64,000 nucleotides of DNA, from contig DILT01000013.1 of assembly GCA_002425185.1 (NCBI GenBank), positions 310,001-374,000 of the forward strand, given 5' to 3'. This stretch comes from Flammeovirgaceae bacterium UBA5585. GTDB taxonomy: Bacteria > Bacteroidota > Bacteroidia > Cytophagales > Cyclobacteriaceae. Positions 8,501 to 16,210 of the stretch are shown here, in pieces. Position 1 is the first letter of the stretch, and every line of letters starts with the position of its first letter. Below the pieces are notes generated by a model. The model saw nothing but the letters and a program-made list of their open reading frames with translations. It was not told where the DNA came from and ran no database searches. Both the position numbers and the translations under genes were made by a program.

Positions 8501-8710
8501 GCAGAAGCCATTTTATTCATAAATCATTAATCCAATTACCAGTGGTGTTAAAAAACGCGTTGTTGCCAAGGGTATTGTTTTGAGAGCGGCCTATCCCAAA
8601 ACAGGATGATCAAACTCCGTTTAACGGGTAAAAAGCCGGGTTAAATTGTAAAAACGGGTGGTTTATTGGATGGCATGAATTTGTAATAGATGGTCTCAAA
8701 AGACCAGACC

Positions 8711-8974
8711 ATGTTATCGATTCACGAGTTTAGATTTATGCCCTTTGAAAAAAAATGTGATATCGTTACGTACGAGGGGCAGTATTTGATGTTTCGCCAG
8801 TTAGGCGACTGTAAGGTTTTTTTATATAACACGGGCGATTTTTTTGTGGAAGTATACTACACTACCAAATACCAAAAAGTGCTTATGATAAACGCGTTTG
8901 AAAGCACACGAGGCCTTGAGCCTTACCTCGATAAAATTTCGTTGGCCGATTTGTATTCAAGGCCGATTATATGA
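8711..8974 (+). CDS. Small hypothetical protein, 87 aa
   Basis: Begins MLSIHEFRFMPFEKKCDIVT; an alternative ATG lies 21 bases upstream at 8690. It is aromatic-rich (FLYNTGDFFVEVYYTTKY) with the feel of a small beta-sheet protein of the type common in Cytophagales. No family is recognised. Its last 52 bases overlap the 3' end of mfd on the other strand. The 267-base gap before it holds the gldJ promoter and no other recognisable gene. Confidence 0.6.
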   Translation: MLSIHEFRFMPFEKKCDIVTYEGQYLMFRQLGDCKVFLYNTGDFFVEVYYTTKYQKVLMINAFESTRGLEPYLDKISLADLYSRPII

Positions 8975-11900
8975 TGAAGTAATTCAATAGCTTTTTCCAC
9001 CTGCTCCACCGGGTCAATAACCAGGAGAGGTTTGCCCGTTTGCTCACGCAACTTACAACTACGGGGATTTGCCTGAACGAATTTTAATACCTGACTGAAC
9101 ATAGGGGAATTAAAATACTCTTCTTTGTTAGAAACAAAATAGCCCCGAAGCTTGCCGCCTTTAAGCGCTAATTTTTCAAAGCCAACCTTTTCGCCCAACC
9201 AGCGCAACCGAACAGAGTTTATTAATTCATGCACGGATTCAGGAATCTCCCCAAAGCGATCACGAAGTTCTGCACTAAATTTCTCCAACTGATCTTCATT
9301 CTTGATATTATCTAATCGGGCGTACAACTGCAGTCGCTCACTGGTGTTGTTGACATATGTTTCAGGAATAAGTATTTCAAGGTCGGTTTCAATGACACAA
9401 TCCTGAACAATAAGCTTTGCCTTTTCAGCCAGTTCATTAGCAAACAAGTCTTTGAAGTATGTTTCTTTTAATTCCTGAATGGCATCGTCCAATATTTTGT
9501 GATAGGTTTCGAACCCCAGGTCATTAATAAAGCCGCTTTGTTCCGCACCTAACAAGTTTCCAGCACCACGAATATCCAAATCGCGCATGGCCACCTTAAA
9601 GCCATCGCCCAGATCTGAAAATTCCTCGAGTGAAGCCAAACGTTTCCGCGAATCGGAGGTAAGCAACGAAGCCGGTGGTGTAAGTAAGAAACAAAAGGCT
9701 TTTTTATTTGAACGCCCAACCCGGCCGCGCATTTGGTGCAGATCGGAAAGACCAAACATGTGTGCCTGGTTGATGATGATGGTGTTGGCATTCGGAATAT
9801 CCAGACCGGATTCAATAATATTGGTTGACACCAGCACATCATATTCACCATCGATAAACTTCACCATGGCCTTTTCCAGCTTGTCACCATCCATTTGCCC
9901 ATGCGCAATTCCCAACCGGGCATCGGGCACCAGCTTGTGAATAATGTTGGCCACCTCCTCAATATCATTAACCCGGTTGTGCACAAAGAAAACCTGCCCT
10001 CCTCTGCGCAGCTCAAAGCTTACGGCATCGCGAATAATGGTTTCATTAAACGTATGTAATTCTGTTGTTACCGGTTGCCGGTTGGGTGGTGGTGTTGCGA
10101 TGATGCTCAAATCGCGCGCACCCATAAGGGAGAAGTGAAGCGTTCGGGGAATTGGTGTAGCGGTGAGTGTAAGCACATCAACATTGTGCTTCAACTCTTT
10201 CAACCGGTCTTTCACTTTAACACCAAACTTTTGTTCTTCATCTACAACCAGCAAACCAAGATCTTTAAACACAACATCTTTGCTGACGATGCGGTGGGTG
10301 CCAATAAGAATATCAACTTTCCCCTCACCTACCTGCTGTATAATTTTTTTTATCTCCTTGTCTGACCGGAACCGGGAAATGTATTCGATGGTTACCGGAA
10401 AATTAGAAAGCCTTTCTTTAAAGGTGCGAAAATGTTGCATCGCTAAAATGGTAGTGGGCACCAGCACGGCCACTTGTTTTCCTTCTGTGGCCGATTTAAA
10501 AGCAGCACGAATGGCTACCTCCGTTTTACCAAAACCAACATCTCCACACACCAACCGATCCATTGGGTGCGGTTGCTGCATATCATACTTTACGTCTTCG
10601 GTAGCCTTGGCCTGGTCGGGGGTATCGTCATATAAAAATGAAGACTCCAACTCGGCCTGTAAATAACCATCGGGCGCGAAAGCATAACCCGGAGCACCTT
10701 TGCGTTTGGCGTATAACTCAATAAGTTCTTTGGCAATATCTTTTACACGCTTTTTAGCTTTCGTTTTTTTTGTTTCCCACTCCTGCGACCCAAGTTTACT
10801 GATTAGCGGAGGGGCACCCTCTTTACCGGAGTACTTCGATATCTTGTGCAGCGCATGAATGCTCACATACAAGATATCATCATCTCGGTATACAAGACGT
10901 ATAGCCTCTTGCTCGTGCCCGTTCACTTCTTTCTTCTCCAGACCGGCAAACTTTCCTATACCGTAATCGATGTGGGTAACAAAATCGCCTGGCTGCAACG
11001 TTTGTAATTCACGCAGGGTAAGGGCTTTTGACCGCGAAAATTTTTCGCGTGCACGATAACGATGGAAGCGTTCAAAAATCTGGTGATCGGTATAACAAAG
11101 AATCTTTAAGGTGGCATCGACAAATCCCTGGCGAAGCGAAAACGCCAATCCGGTAAAATGCAATTCCGGATGAACCTCTTCAAAAATTCCGCGCAGGCGA
11201 TCGAGTTGCTTGGGCACATCGGCAGCAATAAAGTTTACGAAGCCCTTATTTTGATGTTCAATCAGGTTGTTGGCAAGCAACTCGAAATTTTTATTGAACG
11301 AAGGCTGTGCGGATGAGGGCCAATCAAAAGTCACAACATTTTCCAGCACGTACCGATGGCCAAATTCTATTTTCGCGAAAGGATTAACAAAACCCTGAAA
11401 GGCTACCGGATCATCAAAGAGCTTGTCAGGGCTTAGCACTACCTGGGTGTTGCTGGCCGCGACCAGTTGATGAAATGATTCATTCACCTTGTCGAAAGAT
11501 TTTCGAATAACATCGGTTGTGAGCTGAAAATCCTTAAACCACAGCTTGGTTTCACGCGGAATAAACTCAAAAAACGATTGCCTTTCTTCCTGCATCAACC
11601 GGGTTTGTACATCTGGAATGATGTTAATGGCCTGCACGCTATCAACCGAAAGCTGCGATCCGGGATCGAATGAGCGAATACTCTCCACCTCATCACCAAA
11701 CAACTCAATCCGGTAAGGCAATTCGTGTGCAAACGAAAAAACATCAATGATTCCCCCGCGCACCGCAAACTGTCCGGCCTCATAAACGAAATCTGTTTTT
11801 TCGAAATCGTAACTGTGCATGAATTCCTCCAGAAAGGAAACGTTCAGCTGTTCACCCACTTTTACTGCGAATGTATTGGAGGAAAGCGATCGCCTGCTGA

Positions 11901-12351
11901 TTACTTTTTCCGACAAGGCTTCCGGATAAGTAACTATAATTTGAGGAGAAGTTTTTGCCGCCAGTGCATTCAGCACTTCGGTGCGCATGAGAATGTTTGC
12001 ATTCTCCGTCTCGTCAAACTCGTAAGGCCGTTTGTACGACATGGGAAAAAGAAGTATTTCCCGGCCTAATAAATTCTGAAGATCATTTTGAAAGTAAGCA
12101 GCTTCTTCTTTGTCCTGTAAAACAATCAGGTAATCCTGAGGATGCAGGGTAAAAGCGGAGGCTACCAACACGGCATCCAGGCTACCGGATAAACCTTTAA
12201 TTCGAATATGTTGGTGATCGGGCGCAGCTATACCTGCGGCTACGGTCTTCATTAAACCATCCGCACGGTACAAGTCCAAAAATTCATTCGCCCTCAAATC
12301 GTGCTGCTTAAAGCGAGGCGCAAATGTACTGTGGCTAACCCTCTCCTTCAA
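8923..12351 (-). CDS. mfd: Transcription-repair coupling factor Mfd
   Basis: About 1142 residues, normal length. The N-terminal UvrB-like module is followed by the CarD-like RNA-polymerase interaction domain (GDFVTHIDYGIGKFAGLEKK), then a RecG-type helicase. The helicase has Walker A GDVGFGKTE near residue 605, a DEEQ box near 705, TATPIPRTL, and motif VI QMRGRVGRS. The C-terminal TRCF domain ends the protein. Mfd removes RNA polymerase stalled at lesions and recruits UvrA. The start is uncertain: the frame opens with TTG at 12349-12351, a second TTG at 12297 gives MRANEFLDLY which fits the family, and the first ATG lies 33 codons in. Confidence 0.96.
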   Translation of the reverse strand: MKERVSHSTFAPRFKQHDLRANEFLDLYRADGLMKTVAAGIAAPDHQHIRIKGLSGSLDAVLVASAFTLHPQDYLIVLQDKEEAAYFQNDLQNLLGREILLFPMSYKRPYEFDETENANILMRTEVLNALAAKTSPQIIVTYPEALSEKVISRRSLSSNTFAVKVGEQLNVSFLEEFMHSYDFEKTDFVYEAGQFAVRGGIIDVFSFAHELPYRIELFGDEVESIRSFDPGSQLSVDSVQAINIIPDVQTRLMQEERQSFFEFIPRETKLWFKDFQLTTDVIRKSFDKVNESFHQLVAASNTQVVLSPDKLFDDPVAFQGFVNPFAKIEFGHRYVLENVVTFDWPSSAQPSFNKNFELLANNLIEHQNKGFVNFIAADVPKQLDRLRGIFEEVHPELHFTGLAFSLRQGFVDATLKILCYTDHQIFERFHRYRAREKFSRSKALTLRELQTLQPGDFVTHIDYGIGKFAGLEKKEVNGHEQEAIRLVYRDDDILYVSIHALHKISKYSGKEGAPPLISKLGSQEWETKKTKAKKRVKDIAKELIELYAKRKGAPGYAFAPDGYLQAELESSFLYDDTPDQAKATEDVKYDMQQPHPMDRLVCGDVGFGKTEVAIRAAFKSATEGKQVAVLVPTTILAMQHFRTFKERLSNFPVTIEYISRFRSDKEIKKIIQQVGEGKVDILIGTHRIVSKDVVFKDLGLLVVDEEQKFGVKVKDRLKELKHNVDVLTLTATPIPRTLHFSLMGARDLSIIATPPPNRQPVTTELHTFNETIIRDAVSFELRRGGQVFFVHNRVNDIEEVANIIHKLVPDARLGIAHGQMDGDKLEKAMVKFIDGEYDVLVSTNIIESGLDIPNANTIIINQAHMFGLSDLHQMRGRVGRSNKKAFCFLLTPPASLLTSDSRKRLASLEEFSDLGDGFKVAMRDLDIRGAGNLLGAEQSGFINDLGFETYHKILDDAIQELKETYFKDLFANELAEKAKLIVQDCVIETDLEILIPETYVNNTSERLQLYARLDNIKNEDQLEKFSAELRDRFGEIPESVHELINSVRLRWLGEKVGFEKLALKGGKLRGYFVSNKEEYFNSPMFSQVLKFVQANPRSCKLREQTGKPLLVIDPVEQVEKAIELLHHIIGLEYKSANEILSR

Positions 12352-12383
12352 AAAAGCGATGTTAAATTTATTACTTTTAGTAA

Positions 12384-12575
12384 ATGGACAATGTTCGTCT
12401 CTTTTTTATGCTGCTGAGTTTAGCCGCCCTGTTATTTATGGTGGCCGGTTTGTTTAAGCCCTGGCTACTGCTGTGGTGGGAAGACGTACAGAATAGAAGA
12501 AAAGTGATAAAACTGTATGGAAGTATAGCGCTTCTAAGTTACCTGGTATATTTCGCGCTTCGTTTTGTCGAATAA
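12384..12575 (+). CDS. Small membrane protein, 63 aa
   Basis: Two hydrophobic segments (about residues 5-27 and 43-60) flank a short charged loop WWEDVQNRRKV. This topology and length suit a small integral membrane protein; I do not recognise the family. It starts 32 bases from the divergent mfd and ends one base before the convergent methyltransferase gene. The ATG is clear and the whole gap is used as coding sequence, which supports a real gene. Confidence 0.65.
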   Translation: MDNVRLFFMLLSLAALLFMVAGLFKPWLLLWWEDVQNRRKVIKLYGSIALLSYLVYFALRFVE

Positions 12576-12576
12576 T

Positions 12577-13800
12577 CTATTTCAGGCGGTCGGCCAGCAC
12601 GGTATATTTCTTTTCCAACGCTGTGAACCCAATCAGGTATTGATCACCCCCATCGTTTAGCTTCATCTTTTTCTTTAATTCTTCAGCCGTTAACGGATAG
12701 TTTCGGGTAACAACATTCGCTTTGTTGTCTTTAATGATTCCTTTGATGGCAGAATACTCAGGTTTTACGATAGTGATGATTTTGTATATCCGTCCAGGAA
12801 AAGCTTTCACCAACTCAGTGCTCGTGTAGAGATGTGTGTTTACATGCAACTTTTTTAATCCGAATTTTGTGCCGATTAGTTTAAAAGCCCCCGCTTTAAG
12901 AACAGAAGCATTGGGTTCGTATAAATAGGTTAAGGGTTCAGCGAATTCAGCAACTGCATTCTTTTCTTCAGTTCGTGTAAAGGAGAATTCTTCTTTATCG
13001 TTATCCTGTAAATTGACCGCATGAATTGTGGGCTCACCCAACCAGGAGGAATGGCATAAAAAAAGAACCTCCTTACATTCATTTTTTACTGACAAAATAA
13101 AAATGGCCCGAACGTTCTGAAGCTCCTGTAATCCCTGCTGGAGATCAATAAGCGGGGAGGCCTTAATTAAAATAAAATCAGCCTTAGCGAATAAGACAGA
13201 AGTTAATGCGGTTACGTCTGGTTCGCAGGAAGAAAACCTGAATACTTTTTTGTTTGCTTTATCCCTTCGCGATGGATCAAGGTAAAGGAGATCAAACCGT
13301 TTGTTCGTTTGCTGAAGAAATCCTTCGGCTGTAATTGCCTGATAGGAAATATTTTTAGCCTTTAGTTTTTCGTGATTATGCTGGGTTATCTCAAGCAGCG
13401 TTTGATTCGGCTCCACGTAATCGACACGGTCAAACACCTTACTTAGAAAATAACTGTCTACACCAAAGCCGCCAGTAAGGTCGGCACAGCTTCCATACTT
13501 CGGCAAAAAGGATTGGATCACCTCTACTTTGAAATGTGCAGATGCCTCGGATGAACTTTGCTCAAGATTAACTGAAGGCGGATAAATTACGCCTGCCGTG
13601 TTGTAGTACGTAGAGAGTTTATCTTTTGCTTTTCTTCTTCCCCGTAATTGCTCCACTAAAGCGGCTGTCGGAATACCAAATAGCGATTTGTGCTTTAAAA
13701 TGAGTTTCTGTTCATCGTCATGCTCGTGCTCTTGTAAATAATGCTGCACGTCAGGCGCAGCCAGTAAATGTAATAGTGAGGCAGAACGGGATTCGGACAT
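12577..13800 (-). CDS. Class I SAM-dependent methyltransferase with THUMP-like domain
   Basis: 407 residues from the ATG at 13798-13800; a TTG four codons upstream is possible. ADLTGGFGVDSYFLS is the SAM-binding motif I, and YLDPSRRDKANKKVFRF is a motif IV typical of a Bacteroidota family annotated as THUMP-like-domain methyltransferases. The C-terminus (residues about 310-400) forms the ferredoxin-like/THUMP-like part. An RNA substrate is likely by analogy but unproven. Confidence 0.82.
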   Translation of the reverse strand: MSESRSASLLHLLAAPDVQHYLQEHEHDDEQKLILKHKSLFGIPTAALVEQLRGRRKAKDKLSTYYNTAGVIYPPSVNLEQSSSEASAHFKVEVIQSFLPKYGSCADLTGGFGVDSYFLSKVFDRVDYVEPNQTLLEITQHNHEKLKAKNISYQAITAEGFLQQTNKRFDLLYLDPSRRDKANKKVFRFSSCEPDVTALTSVLFAKADFILIKASPLIDLQQGLQELQNVRAIFILSVKNECKEVLFLCHSSWLGEPTIHAVNLQDNDKEEFSFTRTEEKNAVAEFAEPLTYLYEPNASVLKAGAFKLIGTKFGLKKLHVNTHLYTSTELVKAFPGRIYKIITIVKPEYSAIKGIIKDNKANVVTRNYPLTAEELKKKMKLNDGGDQYLIGFTALEKKYTVLADRLK

Positions 13801-13862
13801 AAACAGAATCAAAGTAACCGAAATTTTCCATCAACTGATGGTCAATTTGTAATTTGCCATCC

Positions 13863-15110
13863 ATGTACGATCTTCTAGTAATTGGTGGCGGTGCGGCCGG
13901 ATTTTTTGGGGCCATTCAGGCCTCAGAGCTGAATTCCCAGCTAAAGATTGTTATCCTTGAAAAATCAGGAAAGCTATTATCGAAAGTTAAAGTTTCGGGT
14001 GGAGGCAGATGTAATGTTACGCATCATGAGTTTAATGTAAAGGCGCTGGCGCATCACTATCCGCGCGGGGAAAAAGCATTGCGAACGCTTTTCCAAAAAT
14101 TTCAGGCGAAAGATGTTGTGGCCTGGTTTGAACAAAAAGGTGTTACGCTTAAAATAGAGCCTGATGGCCGGATGTTTCCTATAACCAATACTTCTCAAAC
14201 CATTATCGATTGTTTTTTGAGTGAAGCTAAAAGGGGAAATATAGAAATCAACCTTAATGAAGCGGTAACAGCCATCGAACGTCAACAGGGTATTTTACGC
14301 GTCAGCACAACCACAGGTAAAATCTTAAAAGCAAAAAATGTTTTGGTAGCCATTGGCGGCCATCCGCAGCGCAACAGTTATGAATGGATTGAAAAGACAG
14401 GGCACACCATAACCCCGCTTGTTCCTTCATTATTTACGTTCAATGATCCATCAAAACGATTTATTTCATTAATGGGAGTTGCCGTTGAGAGCGGTTTGGT
14501 AAGGATAGCAGGAACAAAATTTCTGCAGCAAGGCCCCGTGCTCATTACCCATTGGGGGCTGAGTGGTCCTGCGGTAATTAAACTTTCTGCCTGGGCCGCA
14601 GAATGGCTTCATCAGGTAAGCTATGAATTCACAGTTTTGATTAGTTGGATTGGCAATCGTAAAGAAGAAGAGCTTCGTAATGAATTAGCCTCCCTAAAGA
14701 AAACGAGACCGAAACTTAGTGTATCAGGGAATCCATTATTTCAATTACCGCAGCGACTATGGACTAAGCTTTGTGAAGAAGCCGAAATTGAAGAGAAGAA
14801 AATCTGGGGAGAACTGAGCAATCGCAATCTCAATAAACTAATTGAACAGCTGATCAGGTGCCCGCTTAACATGAAAGGTAAAACCACATTTAAAGAAGAG
14901 TTTGTTACCTGCGGTGGGGTTGACCTGAATGCGATTAACCTGGAAACGATGGAAAGCAAGCTTGTCCCAGGTCTCTATTTTGCAGGAGAGGTGCTGAACA
15001 TTGATGGCGAAACAGGAGGCTTTAATTTTCAATCGGCATGGACTACAGCATGGGTTGCCGCACAACACATAGCGCAAAAAACAAAAGCCGGAAGTTCATC
15101 CCGGCTTTGA
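13863..15110 (+). CDS. HI0933/YhiN-family FAD-dependent oxidoreductase
   Basis: 415 residues from ATG 13863. The N-terminal LLVIGGGAAGFFGAIQA is an FAD-binding dinucleotide fold, followed by the family signature VSGGGRCNVTHHE near residue 43. The C-terminal FAGEVLNIDGETGGFNFQSA is also family-specific. Members are annotated as aminoacetone oxidase or BaiN-like, but the physiological substrate is generally unknown. A terminator-like hairpin overlaps its stop codon, and asd converges from the right. Confidence 0.9.
   Translation: MYDLLVIGGGAAGFFGAIQASELNSQLKIVILEKSGKLLSKVKVSGGGRCNVTHHEFNVKALAHHYPRGEKALRTLFQKFQAKDVVAWFEQKGVTLKIEPDGRMFPITNTSQTIIDCFLSEAKRGNIEINLNEAVTAIERQQGILRVSTTTGKILKAKNVLVAIGGHPQRNSYEWIEKTGHTITPLVPSLFTFNDPSKRFISLMGVAVESGLVRIAGTKFLQQGPVLITHWGLSGPAVIKLSAWAAEWLHQVSYEFTVLISWIGNRKEEELRNELASLKKTRPKLSVSGNPLFQLPQRLWTKLCEEAEIEEKKIWGELSNRNLNKLIEQLIRCPLNMKGKTTFKEEFVTCGGVDLNAINLETMESKLVPGLYFAGEVLNIDGETGGFNFQSAWTTAWVAAQHIAQKTKAGSSSRL
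15084..15108 (+). terminator. Hairpin overlapping the HI0933-family gene stop
   Basis: AAAGCCGG (15084-15091) and CCGGCTTT (15101-15108) form an 8-base stem with a 9-base loop. It extends into the TGA stop at 15108-15110, between convergent genes. There is no long T-run, so efficiency is uncertain. Confidence 0.5.
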
Positions 15111-15130
15111 ATATTCGTGTAGTTTAGTTC

Positions 15131-16123
15131 TTAGTAAACCAAACTCTTTTCCAACATAAACTCGGCAATCTGCACGGCATTGGTAGCCGCACCCTTCCGC
15201 AGGTTATCGGCAACAATCCAAAGATTAAGTGTATTCGGCTGTGATTCATCCCTGCGAATCCTTCCAACAAAAACCTCATCACGACCCTGCGCATTCACGG
15301 GCATCGGGTAAACATTATTCTTCGGATCATCCTGCACAATTACTCCGGGAGTATTGGCCAAAATCGATCGCGCTTCACTGCAGGTGAAATCATGATAAAA
15401 CTCTGCGTTAACAGCTTCGGCATGGCCACCAATGGTAGGTACACGCACAGTAGTTGAAGTAATGCCAATAGTTTGATCACCCAGAATTTTACGGGTTTCA
15501 TTTACCATTTTCATTTCTTCTTTGGTATACCCGTTATCCAAAAACGTATCGATGTGCGGTAAGGCATTCATATCAATAGTGTGCGGATACACTTTATGGC
15601 CCTCAACACCTGCCCGTTCATCCTGCAATTGCTGTACGGCATCTTTGCCGGTTCCGGTTACGGATTGATAAGTAGAAACAACGATGCGCTTCAGTTTGTA
15701 TTTGGCGTGAAGCGGAGCCAGTGCCATTACCATTTGAATGGTGGAACAGTTAGGGTTGGCGATGATGTGATCGTCAGATGTTAATTCCTGACCGTTAATT
15801 TCCGGTACGATTAATTTTTTGGTCGGGTCCATCCGCCAGGCCGATGAATTATCGATAACGATGCTGCCCATTTCAGCAAACCGGGGAGCCCATTCCAACG
15901 AGGTGTTGCCACCAGCCGAAAAAATGGCCATATCCGGAGCCAACTTACAGACCTCTTCAATGCTTTTGATGGTGTACTCCTTGCCTTTAAAGGTCATGGT
16001 TTGGCCAACCGACTTGGCGGAGGCCACTAAGTACAATTCGTCAAATGGAAAGTTTCTTTCTTCAATAACTTTCAGGATTTCCTGGCCAACCAGTCCGGTG
16101 GCCCCCACAACGGCTAACTTCAT
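15131..16123 (-). CDS. asd: Aspartate-semialdehyde dehydrogenase
   Basis: 330 residues from ATG 16121-16123. The N-terminus MKLAVVGATGLVGQEILKVI is the NADP-binding fold. The active-site cysteine lies in NPNCSTIQM near residue 127, and GHAEAVNAEF carries the catalytic histidine region. The enzyme reduces aspartyl phosphate to the semialdehyde, the branch point to lysine/diaminopimelate, threonine and methionine. It is monocistronic here. A near-ideal promoter lies 55-87 bases upstream, almost touching the -7 box of the divergent gene. Confidence 0.96.
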   Translation of the reverse strand: MKLAVVGATGLVGQEILKVIEERNFPFDELYLVASAKSVGQTMTFKGKEYTIKSIEEVCKLAPDMAIFSAGGNTSLEWAPRFAEMGSIVIDNSSAWRMDPTKKLIVPEINGQELTSDDHIIANPNCSTIQMVMALAPLHAKYKLKRIVVSTYQSVTGTGKDAVQQLQDERAGVEGHKVYPHTIDMNALPHIDTFLDNGYTKEEMKMVNETRKILGDQTIGITSTTVRVPTIGGHAEAVNAEFYHDFTCSEARSILANTPGVIVQDDPKNNVYPMPVNAQGRDEVFVGRIRRDESQPNTLNLWIVADNLRKGAATNAVQIAEFMLEKSLVY

Positions 16124-16177
16124 TATTTTATATAATTGTTTAAAACCAAGCTTCGTTTCGTTTCCGGAACGGACGCG

Positions 16178-16210
16178 CAAAAATAGTATTTTTGGTTACA
16201 GGCATAACAA
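16178..16210 (-). promoter_or_regulatory. Predicted asd promoter
   Basis: On the minus strand TTG (16208-16210), 22 bases, then TATTTTTG (16178-16185), an exact match to TAnnTTTG. The -33 element lies over the ATG region of the divergent gene, so the two transcription units share control DNA. Confidence 0.5.
16187..16194 (+). promoter_or_regulatory. -7 box of the lamin-tail-domain gene
   Basis: TATTTTTG matches TAnnTTTG exactly and lies 16 bases before the ATG at 16210. It is one base from the opposing -7 box of asd. The -33 region is weak. The short distance to the ATG predicts a very short leader. Confidence 0.4.
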
